Source of the DNA: Labyrinthula sp. Ha
Lineage: Eukaryota; Sar; Bigyra; Labyrinthulida; Labyrinthulaceae
Assembly: GCA_015227615.1 (NCBI GenBank)
Contig: JAALGZ010000011.1
Location: 124,001 to 188,000, forward strand
Length of the DNA: 64,000 bases
Reading direction: 5' to 3'
Shown here: piece after piece, positions 1-9,965 of the stretch
How positions within the stretch are numbered: position 1 is the stretch's first letter
Layout of the letters: each line of letters opens with the position of its first letter
Program-made: the position numbers and the translations under genes
Notes under the pieces: model-generated
The model's input: only the letters and a program-made list of their open reading frames with translations
Database searches by the model: none
Told to the model about the DNA's origin: nothing

Positions 1-101
1 TCATTTTTTGAGACCAGTCAAGTAAACAAATGCCAGATGGTGATGTTTGCAAACGAGATTTCTATAGGAAGAGGGTGCAAGGGAATAAAATATATTTTTA
101 G

Positions 102-187
102 TTCTAATCCTTGCTTTGTTACTCGGGGGATTGTTCATTTATGTTGCTCAAGAAGTTGAAGAAAAACAAGTAAATGAAGAAAATTAG
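102..187 (+). CDS. possible last exon of a membrane protein (partial, from left edge)
   Basis: After a TTTTTAG acceptor-like site ending at 101, one frame stays open to a TAG at 185-187. It encodes a hydrophobic stretch (LILALLLGGLFIYVA) and then an acidic tail ending VNEEN. That pattern fits the C-terminus of a protein anchored by one transmembrane helix, with the rest of the gene left of the window. The donor site was not identified with confidence and an open frame this short can arise by chance. No family is recognised. Confidence 0.2.
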
Positions 188-786
188 ATAGGATTTTAGT
201 TCAGGTGAAAATTTTCACATAGTAGTAACGGGTTTCATTTTGTGTCAAAACGGCTTAAGCTTAATTTTTTTTTTGTTTTCAACAGGAACATACATCTTTT
301 CAACTTTGGTCTTGACAAATCAATGCTCTTGTAACTTTCATTGCCTTTCACTAAGTTTGAGCTTATTCAATTTTATGCATACTTGAACCAAATTGTATTT
401 AAACTTGGAAAAGACGTAAATATACTCTCAGTGTCATCAAGGGCCGAATCTTCGGGATAATGTTCAAGTGCGTACGCCAACCCAAACTTCAAGGACAAAG
501 TTTAATTAAAAAAAGAATTGAATGTAATTCCATAGAATAAGTAAAAGAAGAAACTTAAAACTTATTTTTATGAACTTTTATTCTTTACCTCATACCTTAT
601 AGATTGTTTCACTCTTTCTCATCTTTCCTTATATTTTACAAAATTAATGTAATTATGATTCTATACATCCATGTTTTTGTTGTATAAGAAATTATATTTT
701 ATAATAAAATTTTTTTATCCAATCAGATTAGGAGAATTTTTTGATTCTGGATTTAAAAAATTCACATTCCAATACTACTATAAGAG
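188..786. other. intergenic, no gene seen
   Basis: AT-rich spacer with many T and A runs and no supportable coding frame. The only notable element is a CCAAT box near its right end, listed separately. Confidence 0.5.
719..728 (+). promoter_or_regulatory. CCAAT box upstream of the 315-aa gene
   Basis: CCAATCAGAT lies about 60 bp before the ATG at 787. The same ten bases occur before the proteasome gene at 3759-3768. The core CCAATCA matches the known NF-Y consensus, so an NF-Y-type activator site is likely. Function is inferred from sequence and position only. Confidence 0.45.
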
Positions 787-1734
787 ATGAAAGAATCAAT
801 ATCAAAGTATGAAATTCCATTTACAGATCTTGAAGGTATTGCTTCAGGTTACAAGTTTAAACCTGTAGCTGAACCAATAGTACAAACAGATGTATTTAAT
901 CAGTTGATCCTTCCATCGACCAATGGAAGTGTTGTTGAGACTGTACCGCCAGTGAAGAAGAAGGCAAGGCTGGATCTTGATACTGGTTCATATAGATCAA
1001 GGCTTAAATATACCTTATTTCAGAAACACACATATCTTCAACAAAAAGTTATGGAGTTTGAGAGAACAACTACAATAGAGGAAAAAGCGGCAAGCTTCAA
1101 CTCTCACCGGCTGGCAACAAACGGAGTCTCTAAAAGGAAGAGTTCGAAGAAATATATTGCAGGATACAGTTACAAAGCAGCAGTTGGTTTATTAGCTGCT
1201 TCTTCACTTGTTCTCAGAAAAGGTTGTTGCACACTTCCACAGGCCATCGATCGATACGTAAACGCATGCAACACAACAAAAACCTTACTTAATATTACAG
1301 GACCACCAGTACGAAAGGAAAGCAACCTTTCAAAATTACGAAAGTTTATTACAGAACAACTTCCAGTGATTAGGATTAGTGGAAAAGAGTTCAATCTTTT
1401 TTATATCGATGGGAAACAACATCGTCAAACATACTTATTGTTTCCTAATATTCTCAATACATATGTTCCTGATTCGCAAGTGGTTTCTGTTATAAATAAA
1501 CTTATACATAAAAGACTTTCCTTAAATAGCAAGCACAGTCTACCAGGAAACTCTGGCATAAGCTACACTTCTGGATCTAATAAAGTTCTTTTAGAGGCTT
1601 TTGATGAGAAAGAACTTCAAGTTATTGAAGGTTGTTATGGAAGCATGTCAAGTGGACTGGTGACGTTTTGTGATATCGAGCCCCAATACAGAGAATTTTA
1701 CATGGAACATAATGAAGAATGTGTTCTTATTTGA
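787..1734 (+). CDS. unrecognised 315-aa protein
   Basis: An uninterrupted 315-codon frame, much longer than chance ORFs in this composition, with a CCAAT box about 60 bp upstream. I do not recognise the family. The N-terminal third is polar and has a basic patch around residue 58 (KKKAR), with further lysine/arginine patches near residues 115-123 (KRKSSKK) that could be nuclear-localisation signals. Residues 125-150 are Ala/Leu-rich (YKAAVGLLAASSLVL), too short and broken to call a membrane anchor. The C-terminal half is mixed and looks folded. It converges with APC8, whose stop lies 132 bp away. No intron is needed. The product is real-looking but of unknown role. Confidence 0.7.
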   Translation: MKESISKYEIPFTDLEGIASGYKFKPVAEPIVQTDVFNQLILPSTNGSVVETVPPVKKKARLDLDTGSYRSRLKYTLFQKHTYLQQKVMEFERTTTIEEKAASFNSHRLATNGVSKRKSSKKYIAGYSYKAAVGLLAASSLVLRKGCCTLPQAIDRYVNACNTTKTLLNITGPPVRKESNLSKLRKFITEQLPVIRISGKEFNLFYIDGKQHRQTYLLFPNILNTYVPDSQVVSVINKLIHKRLSLNSKHSLPGNSGISYTSGSNKVLLEAFDEKELQVIEGCYGSMSSGLVTFCDIEPQYREFYMEHNEECVLI

Positions 1735-1866
1735 GGCTGATATTAAATTTTTTTCATTGCAAGTGCAGCATAACATCGATAGTTGATTAGGGAAGCAATG
1801 AATGACTCCTAGGCTGAATAGCTTAACATTTTTGCTCTCCTTCCTAAGTTTCGGACCAATCGTTTT

Positions 1867-3748
1867 CTAACTTTCAGGAAAACCAGAACGGGTAATATAT
1901 TTTTCCAGTATTTTGTTAACCTCTTCGTCACCATCTGCTCCAATATTCTTCAACATTTTAGCGTATCTCTCACAATTCGAGTATATTTCCTTCTTTTCAA
2001 AAAAACAAATTAGGAATTTTAAAGCCTCCACTTTTCTCCAATGCAAGGGGCTAGAAGATTTAAGATAGATATCATAATATTTTGCCGCTTTACGCTGTAG
2101 GTTTTCCTTGCCCCTTGTTGCAACTATAATGTCAGGTTCCTCATAACAGAAACTGTTTGGTTCACCAAACATATCCTTGTATTGTTGTGGTATATGCTTA
2201 AACTTGTTTTGTCCGTAGTCAAAGGATTTATGCGGATCTAAAGATAGTTTTGCATAAAGTTTAGCAAGTTTAAACGCAGATTTATATTCACCTTGCTGTC
2301 CTGTATAATTCGAGTATGCTCTCTTGTAGCATGTAATGGCGAATGAATACTTTTTCAAATGTTCATAGCAGCCTGCAAGTGCCTGCCAACAACTTACTTG
2401 GTACGGCTGTAATACAGTGCATTTTCTGAAGTATGTTTCTGCTAAACAATACATTTTACTCAATTGATAAGCTTGTCCAAGACCAAACCATGCTTTATAG
2501 TTGGAAGGATCAATTTCTCCTGCTTTTAAGTAGTACTTGAGACTTAAGTCAACTTCCTTAATCTCCATATATTCTTGGCCCATCATGATGTACAACGAGC
2601 TTTTTTCTGGAGCTAAACGAAGTGCCCTACCGAAGTAACTTATCGCTTTCTCATGGTTCAAAGTCATGGAACAAAAGTTTCCAATAATGTGGGAAGTTAT
2701 AGGAGAAAATTGATCTGCTTTGAGTGCCAAATGCGCCAAGTATCCAAGATCTTTTTTTGAGTTAGTAACGAGAAGCATATCACTAAAAGTATCCATTCCA
2801 TCCAAAAAAGTGGGATCCTTCTTCATAACCAAATGAAAAAGTTGTGTAGCGTGTTCATGTTTTTTTAGCTCATATAGGCACACAGCACTCTTGGATAGAA
2901 GATACAAGGAATTGGGAAATAAATAAAAGAGAAAAGTATAATTTAAATATGCTTCATGAAAAAGGTGATATTTCATAGCTAAGCTTGCTTTTATGAAAGT
3001 AGAACACCAGTGAGCCGGAAGCATATTGTAATAGTTGTCATCAAACCAACTTTCTGTCGCGATTTCAACTAGACTATCCCAAGCTAAAAATAACACAAAA
3101 ATAAAGGAAACCTTCTTTATTGAAAGGGTTGAGTTGAATACTTTCAATAAGAATTTTGGCGCCATTTTCTTTTTCAGGTGTAGAAAGTAACACTTTTCCA
3201 TATATAAACAAGAGATAAGGTGTTGAAGCTGATTGTTGGCCCCCACTCTGGTATTCGGAATACCATTTAGAAAGTTCGGAAGAGAGAAGAGAAATATATT
3301 TGTTACTTACAGAAGAAAACTGCAAATTGTTATGTTTCTTTTTTTCATATATAGCTTCTAACCTTATTTTTTCCCCAGAGAGAAAAAGAGAATATGCCCA
3401 TAAGAAAGCTTCCATCTCATTACCGGATTCTGGTATACAGGAAGGTGAAAGGATATTACTAGCTTTTTTGTATTTTTCAGAACAAATCCATGTTCTAGCA
3501 AATTTGCACCTTTCTGAAACCTCAAGTCTTAGCTTTTGGAGTTGAAAAGGAGGTTCATTTCTTGGATCAAACACTAGTTGACTGTTCTTAAACACTGAAA
3601 ACTTATTTCTATCATGAATAACAGGTAGTTTATATTTTGATTTTCCAACAGATGATATTAAATCAGCAATAAATTCAGAAGAAGAGATTAAGCAATGTGT
3701 TTGCTGCTCTTCTAGTACTTCTGTTAAAACCGTTGACAAATCTTTCAT
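1867..3748 (-). CDS. CDC23: anaphase-promoting complex subunit 8 (APC8/CDC23)
   Basis: Two exons, 3748-3112 and 3083-1867, join across a 28-nt intron (3084-3111, GTTTCC...TTTTTAG) to give 617 codons; the split codon reads Ala before WDSLVEIA. The N-terminal part has the APC8-type opening (ERCKFARTWICSEKYKKAS, then FLWAYSLFLSGEK). The rest is a run of tetratricopeptide repeats, for example NHEKAISYFGRALRLAPEKS, VDLSLKYYLKAGEIDPSNYK and YCLAETYFRKCTVLQPYQVS. In known eukaryotes APC8 is a TPR scaffold of the nuclear ubiquitin ligase that degrades securin and cyclins, and the length matches the family (about 580-620 aa). It diverges from the proteasome alpha gene across 84 bp, so both ends of the cyclin-degradation route may share a promoter. 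APC3, APC6 and APC7 are also TPR proteins, but the N-terminal signature favours APC8. Confidence 0.88.
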
Positions 3749-3832
3749 TTTTCTTTAGCCAATCAGATGTGTAAGAATTTTGATTGGTTAGATTATAGAA
3801 CAAAACTTTGATTCTAACAAAGGCAAAAGGAT
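3749..3832. promoter_or_regulatory. bidirectional promoter between APC8 and the proteasome alpha gene
   Basis: Only 84 bp separate the two divergent start codons. The spacer holds CCAATCAGAT at 3759-3768 (plus) and TGATTGG at 3781-3787, a CCAATCA on the minus strand. One CCAAT box faces each gene. This fits a compact shared promoter driven by an NF-Y-type factor; use of the boxes is inferred, not shown. Confidence 0.55.
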
Positions 3833-4588
3833 ATGGCAAGATATGACAGTAGAACAACAACGTTCTCACCAGAGGGAAGGTTATTTCAGGTCGAGTATGC
3901 AGTTAAAGCAATTCAGAATGCTGGAAGTTGTATTGGAATTAAAACCAATGAAGCTATCATATTAGCTACAGAAAAGAGAGACATTTCCAAACTTTTGGCT
4001 ACAGCAGAGAAAAGTGACAAGCTTTATTCAATAGATTCACATGTAGTATGTGCTGTAGCAGGACTAACATCAGACGCAAACGTTCTAGTGAACTATCTTC
4101 GACGAGTTGCCCAAAACCATCGTAGCAGTTTTGCAGAACCCCAACCCCTAAAACAAATGTTAAGAAGAATTTCAGATCTAAAGCAAGGGTATACACAATT
4201 TGGTGGTCAAAGACCTTTTGGTGTTGCATTTATTTATGCCGGATATGATTATTCAAATGGTTTGCAACTATGTACCTCAGACCCAGCAGGCAACTTCAAA
4301 GGTTGGAACGCCTGTGCAATAGGAAAAGGTGATAATGACGTCAATTCTCTTTTGAAAGAAGATTTTCCTGATAAAGTTGAAGATTTAACCTTAGATAAAG
4401 CTAAAAAGCTTGTAATAAAGTCATTTAAGAAAATCCTGGACACCTCCGAGGCTCTATACAAGAGGGTTGATGTTGTAATAGTAAAACCAGACAAGGTCAA
4501 GGAAACTGTACAGCTGGAGAGATTAGGTGAAGAAGAGCTAAAAACAATTTTGGCAGCGGTAGAATCTGAAAGTGAACAAACTTCTTAA
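3833..4588 (+). CDS. PSMA4: 20S proteasome alpha subunit, PSMA4/PAC1 (alpha-3) type
   Basis: A 251-aa single-exon protein. The alpha-subunit N-terminal signature is complete (YDSRTTTFSPEGRLFQVEYA), the segment that forms the gate of the 20S core. It is followed by the typical core: AGSCIGIKTNEAIILATEKR, then VVCAVAGLTSDANVLVNYLR, then the KQGYTQFGGQRPFGVAFIYAG block. The ARYDSRTT start and the DLKQGYTQFGG motif are closest to the PSMA4/alpha-3 class rather than the other six alpha types. There is no N-terminal catalytic threonine, as expected for a structural ring subunit. Length equals the family norm (about 250 aa) and the acidic, variable tail (ESESEQTS) is typical. It shares an 84-bp promoter with APC8. 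Confidence 0.94.
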   Translation: MARYDSRTTTFSPEGRLFQVEYAVKAIQNAGSCIGIKTNEAIILATEKRDISKLLATAEKSDKLYSIDSHVVCAVAGLTSDANVLVNYLRRVAQNHRSSFAEPQPLKQMLRRISDLKQGYTQFGGQRPFGVAFIYAGYDYSNGLQLCTSDPAGNFKGWNACAIGKGDNDVNSLLKEDFPDKVEDLTLDKAKKLVIKSFKKILDTSEALYKRVDVVIVKPDKVKETVQLERLGEEELKTILAAVESESEQTS

Positions 4589-7500
4589 CTCTTTATTCTT
4601 CTGTTCTTATTATTGTATTCAATTATCAAATGTTTCCACTTTACTAGTTAGAAAAAGATAGTTTGTTGCTCTAGAACAAGTCTTCTACCAAAAAAAGTCT
4701 TCCAGCAAACCTTTTGCAGAAAGAGAACCCTTATGGTTTTATGTTATGAAGTATGTGATAACGTATTGAGTTTCACTTCAGTTCGAGATTTGATTCAGCA
4801 GAGGAAGAAGGGCAACAAGAGCGTTCGACTCCGCCTTAATGGCTTACGTAACTGAAGCAGAAGGGATGCACTGTAATTGCAGATATGGAAAGAGTGCTAT
4901 TCTATATATATACAGAGCTGGTCATTCTTTTTGAAAAGCTGAGGAAATGAAACCTTGCTACAAACAGTGCGACGTCGTTTCTCAAGAAAGAAGAACGAGC
5001 CAAAACAAGGAACTTTGAGCAAAAGGGACCTTCTTTTAATGGGGAAAGGTTTTCTTCTTCTAACTACTTATTTGACATGCAAATTTACTACAAGCTTCAT
5101 TCTTGGTACATTTGAAGAATCCCAGTTACCAAGTTTACCTAAATATTCCTCATGAAATCAAACATCTTTAGTTTTGGCCGAGGTAACAAGAAGCGTTACC
5201 AGTACTGTTTTCAGTACCCTTACCTTACGGTAAACCAAAGCTTATCAGTAGGTGAAATCTGACTGTAGGAGCGCTGTGATCTTGAGTTCTGCGTCTTCCT
5301 GATCTTGAGAACGATGTTGCGCGAGAAAAAGCTGAAGAAGGCAGGGTTGGACACTGATTCAGAAACGCAACAGAGCTTGACATCAATGAAGCTTTTGTTT
5401 TAGGTGTCAACTTTGGCTTGGTAGCTTTGTCTATATGGCACTCTTCGTTAATACTTTTTCTTACAGGGGCTAATAACTAAGAACTATATGAATGGCAACG
5501 TTACTCCTTAAAACTTATCTCGCACAGAACAGGATTCCTTAGACGAATCTTGGTTAGTTGTGGCCTGAGACAGATATGTGAGCTGAATCAAAACCATTAG
5601 CTATCAACCCGGACATAAAAGTAAAAATATTGCTATGCCGTGGTATTCAAGTCTCCCCATGGCTTAGCATTCCTAGTTTCATAGAGAATTTAAACTTGGT
5701 TACATCCGAGACAATCTTCCAGTTGCTTCGAATCTGTCATTGCAACTTGAAAATTGTCATTATGGATTAAACTATGGACATAATGCTTTCAAATTAAGCA
5801 ACCATAAGTCAACTCTATAACGGCTAGGCATCTGACTTGATTTATTGATAATTTGCAAATAGAAATTTTTCTCAAATATTTCTTATTGATTGATTTTAAT
5901 AAATCCCCAACCAATTTGAGAAATTATAGATAATCACTTGATTATCATCATTAAATTGGGTCCCGCGACCTTGGCTAACAAGATCATAATACTCTTATTT
6001 AATTTTTACAATGTACAAAAACTTTAAAAGAATATGTAACACTGCCCAAATGTCTTCAATTCCTGGATCTTATTGCCTTTTTATATAGGTCTTCTAACGG
6101 TGCAGAGATGAAAAAAAAAATCTTGCCATTTCACCCAACGCCGTGTAACCCATGCCTGTATTGATAATCAGTTGACAATCAGATTAAAAGCAGAAACATT
6201 TAATAAAAATCGAAATCCTAATTCTCTTATTGATAATCAGAATGAAAACAATTATCAAATAATTATTGATAATTCTTATAGAGTTTGGTGCATAACAATC
6301 ACCCACAAGACTAGGTGTGCTTTGAAATTTTCATTAAATAAGATTGGTGACTAATTGGGCTACCAGCTATCCCATTTAGAGAGACCCTCTATGAGTAATA
6401 TTTTAGACACTTAAATTTTAAGTAAGAGTAATTTTTCTGAAAAGCAGAAATATCTGAAAGGAATTTCTACATCGTAAGCAAAAACCAATAAGAAATTAAA
6501 CTATAAAAAAAGTCCTTCACAATATCCTATGAAACAATTAAAGGCAAAAGAGAGTTTCATACAACAACATCAAGCTGGGAACTCACTTCCGCGTTGGTTC
6601 TGCTAAAGGACTTTCCTATTTACAGTAAAACAGTGACTTCTAACCAGCTGGGTTAAATTTTAATCAACGAATAATTAAAAAACTACTAAGTAGCTCCATG
6701 AAATCCATTTCCAAGGGTTAATAACTTGCATTAGGATCTTCACTGAGCCTAATGTAGGGAAAAGATTCAATGCATCTGCAAAAGTGCCCAATGAAAAACC
6801 AGATCTTTTCATTAGCCTAAAAGGTTAACGATAAAGTACAAAAATTAAAGTGCGAGGTAGCTTGCACGAGTTTGAGAAAAAAATTTAATGTTCAGCCTAT
6901 TTCGTTGGCTTTAGTGAATAAGGATAGGCTTGCAAGTCACTTAGACTTTGTTAGCTCTGCGTCAGCTAGTAAATTTATGATCGAACCAGCGATTTCAAGG
7001 CATGATTAAATTCTAAGGCAATTATACTGTACCAGGTGTAATCTTAGAATGTGCATGATTGCTGTTAAGTCTATTTTGCTTACCTATAACGGGGAGCTCT
7101 TCTAAAGCAAAATTCCTTTTGCTCTGCTTCTATTGTTACTATGCTCAGGCCTAAATTTCCCAGAAAATAGCGAATAGAAAGTTTCTCATAATAGGCCTAG
7201 TAGAACTTCAACTATCTAACCATTTTATTGGAATATATATAAAGAGTTTAATGTAACCACCACGGTATTTATTTATCATAAGTCCATCAGATTAAGGTGT
7301 TAACATAAGAAATTAACTCTAACTTTTCTACAGCAACCTCTTTTTTGTACCTTTCCAACTTCAGATAGTTAACAAATCAATTTTAAGACTAGTCACAATC
7401 CATAATGATGTATTTTTAGTAGGGGGCTTGTCTTGGAGATATTCCACTATTTTGATGATAATTGAGGGTAAGTATGCTCCTACTGATATCTTAAAAAAAG

Positions 7501-7987
7501 ACTAGGGAGAATGTAATAGTTAAGAAAAGAATCAATCAGTAAGATTTTATAAGGGAAAACTCTAACACGAAGGCGTCATTAGTAACTTGGTTAACTTAAT
7601 TGGATCTATAAGGGCCAGGTACCTTCTCCAATGCACCTAGCTTACATATTTAGGTGACGCTTTTTCATCTTCCCACTTATATGCTTCTTTGCTGATAAGT
7701 TTGTTTAACTTCCTGTTTAAAGCAAGGTAAAAAAATATATGTTAACATAGTTGATATAATATATCTTATAGATTACTTGGAATATATCTGACAGGATTAA
7801 TAATCTCAAAAATTTTCATGAATTATAATTATATATATATAAAGTTGATTCATATGAAAATAAATAATTTAATTAATTTTGGGCGTTTGTTTGAATTAAT
7901 CCAATTCCAAACTGCGAATCTAAAATTGTAATTTTGAATCTGAACAACAAACCACCATAAAGTAGATAAAAATATTAATCTTCTGCA
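4589..7987. other. 3.4-kb gene-free stretch
   Basis: No frame here is long enough or recognisable enough to call. The first kilobase (about 4730-5560) looks slightly richer in G+C and holds short open blocks, for example 40 codons from 4733 and about 65 codons up to 5155, but they do not join through a convincing intron. The rest is AT-rich, with no repeat, RNA gene or transposon recognised by eye. Confidence 0.5.
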
Positions 7988-8848
7988 ATGAAAAGTGAAG
8001 ATGGAACATCAGGAACCAAAATAATACATCAGTTGGCTAATATTTATACTGATCTGAATAATTCAAGTACTCCTGCGCAACCAAACCAACCTTCTACTGA
8101 TGTACCTCCTAAGAAAACAAAACGAAAGAGATTTGTTTGGCCAGAAGAATTGCATACAAAGTTTATGGCAACTATCTTTGATGTTGGTTTAAGTTCAGCA
8201 AAACCAAAACAAATATTGAAACTACTTGAACCTACACCTGAAGGATTAACAACTGAACACATAAAAAGCCATTTACAAAAATATAGAGCTAATTCAAAGA
8301 AAACAAGAGAACTATTCTACAGTCAATATGATATAGCTAAAAAGCAAACTATGAATAATACTTCTATCAAAGCAATAAATCCAACTTTCCACGCTTATCC
8401 AATACCAACTGGAAATCATATTGTGTCAAATACTTCTTTAAAAAGAAAACATCCAAGTCCTGCTGTATTTAATCAAATTAACGTCAATATAAACAATCCA
8501 CCTCATCAAGCTGGTAGATGGATATTTGTACCAGAAGGTCAAACAATAGAAGAAGCTATGAAACATAAACCTTTAGGTTCTCCTGTTGATTTAAAAGATA
8601 GAATGAAACAGCAAGAAGCTATGCACCAAACTATCCAACAAAGACATACTTTCCAACAACATAATCCGTACAATGAAAAACATATATATCAACAACCTCA
8701 AACAAAAGAGGAAGATAATTTAGATATAGGATCCCTGTCTTTTTTAGAAACAATGAGTTTAACAGAAAATAGCAGTCTATTAGGTACAGACGAACTGCTA
8801 ACAAATATAGCTAATGCAGATGAGGTTTTATTCAAATTTTTAGAGTGA
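7988..8848 (+). CDS. GARP (G2-like) transcription factor
   Basis: A 286-aa intronless protein. Residues 46-101 form one GARP/B-type Myb DNA-binding domain: the first-helix Trp in FVWPEELHTKF, the middle IFDVGLSSAKPKQIL, and the diagnostic third helix HIKSHLQKYR. A basic stretch (PKKTKRKR, 41-48) directly before it may act as a nuclear signal. The C-terminus is Gln-rich (about 205-245) and then acidic and hydrophobic (residues 245-286, ending DEVLFKFLE), like an activation domain. There is no receiver domain, so it is not a full type-B response regulator. SHLQKY proteins are known from plants, red algae and stramenopiles. It lies tail to tail with the Myb gene, 16 bp between stop codons, so their 3' UTRs must overlap. 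Target genes are unknown. Confidence 0.85.
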   Translation: MKSEDGTSGTKIIHQLANIYTDLNNSSTPAQPNQPSTDVPPKKTKRKRFVWPEELHTKFMATIFDVGLSSAKPKQILKLLEPTPEGLTTEHIKSHLQKYRANSKKTRELFYSQYDIAKKQTMNNTSIKAINPTFHAYPIPTGNHIVSNTSLKRKHPSPAVFNQINVNINNPPHQAGRWIFVPEGQTIEEAMKHKPLGSPVDLKDRMKQQEAMHQTIQQRHTFQQHNPYNEKHIYQQPQTKEEDNLDIGSLSFLETMSLTENSSLLGTDELLTNIANADEVLFKFLE

Positions 8849-8864
8849 TAAATATATATATATA

Positions 8865-9965
8865 TTAAGGAAGTGGTTCACCAAGTAATTGCATCATAAC
8901 AGTAGTACTTGTACTATGTCTTTTAAACCTTTGTGCACGTCTTTTTATTCCTTCAAGAGGTTTATTATTTGGTTTGTCTTGTATATTTAAATTCAAAGTT
9001 GAAGCTACTGTTGGTGAACCTACATGTTTTGGTTTTGTTTCAGTATTTGATAAAACATTTGAGAAACTAAATGAACTTCCTTTTCTACTAAGTCTTGATA
9101 AAGTTGGAGATACTTGAGCTAATATCGTTTCATTAGATAAGTTGAAACCTAAACTTCCCATACTTGTCAAAGTATTTCCTGTATTATATGTCTTTACTCT
9201 AAGTTCAGGAATATCAACTTGAGTTGGTTCACGAGATACTGAACTTAAAGTTGAAGCAGCTAGTGCTGGATTGAGTTTCACATCTGGATCAACCTTACCA
9301 ACAAAACCAGAAGAAGTTCTTCTACTACTGGTATTGGTTTCAATGGGTTTACTTTGAGGGAAATCTTGTTTCACTCTTTCAGCTATATCTGACATAATAA
9401 GTTTTTCCCATCTTTTTTTTACTGCATGCTCTGATCTATGTGGTAAATGTGTTTTTGCAATATCTCCAAAAGACATTCCTTGTGTTCTTAGTTGTCGCAA
9501 TAAACCTTCTTCTTCTACAGTCCAATCTTTTGTTCTTGATCTAAATAGACTAGAATATCTACTTTTCACTGCATTTTCTGTTCTACCTGGTAACAACTTT
9601 GCTATTCTGGTCCACTGTCTTCCTACTTCTTCATGCAGTTTTAATAAGAGTTCATCCTCTTCAGGTGTCCAAGGTCCATGATTAATATTGGGATCCAGCT
9701 TTAATCTAAACCTATCCCTACACTGTTTCGCAGTTCTGCCCTTAACTTGTGAAGCTATCATCTTCCAGTCATTTTTATATATTTCGACAGCTGCTAACAT
9801 TTGTTTGTCCTCTTCCGCACTCCAAGAACCTTTGACGATTGTCGGTTTTTGAATGTTCTCTTGCAAGGAAGGCTTTACGTGCTTTATGTTCGAATTTAGT
9901 TCAAGTAACGCTTCAACCGCATCGCTATCCTCACGTCTCAACTTTCTTTTTCTTTGTTGAGGCAT
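8865..9965 (-). CDS. R2R3-type Myb transcription factor with a third, divergent repeat
   Basis: A 366-aa intronless protein. Repeat one spans about 45-92 (GSWSAEEDKQML, W48, W67, ending CRDRFRLKL with Phe in place of the third Trp). Repeat two spans 97-143 (GPWTPEEDELLLKL, W99, W118, then AVKSRYSSL with Tyr in the third position). A weaker third SANT-like unit at 146-190 starts DWTVEEEGLLRQL and ends AVKKRWEKL. The RTAKQCRDR and RTENAVKSR helices are the usual DNA-reading helices. A basic N-terminus (QQRKRKLRRE) may be a nuclear signal; the C-terminal half is Ser/Thr-rich and disordered. c-Myb proteins carry their extra repeat before R2R3, whereas here it follows, nearer to CDC5-like or basal 3R forms. 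Neighbour: the convergent GARP gene. Confidence 0.87.
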   Translation of the reverse strand: MPQQRKRKLRREDSDAVEALLELNSNIKHVKPSLQENIQKPTIVKGSWSAEEDKQMLAAVEIYKNDWKMIASQVKGRTAKQCRDRFRLKLDPNINHGPWTPEEDELLLKLHEEVGRQWTRIAKLLPGRTENAVKSRYSSLFRSRTKDWTVEEEGLLRQLRTQGMSFGDIAKTHLPHRSEHAVKKRWEKLIMSDIAERVKQDFPQSKPIETNTSSRRTSSGFVGKVDPDVKLNPALAASTLSSVSREPTQVDIPELRVKTYNTGNTLTSMGSLGFNLSNETILAQVSPTLSRLSRKGSSFSFSNVLSNTETKPKHVGSPTVASTLNLNIQDKPNNKPLEGIKRRAQRFKRHSTSTTVMMQLLGEPLP

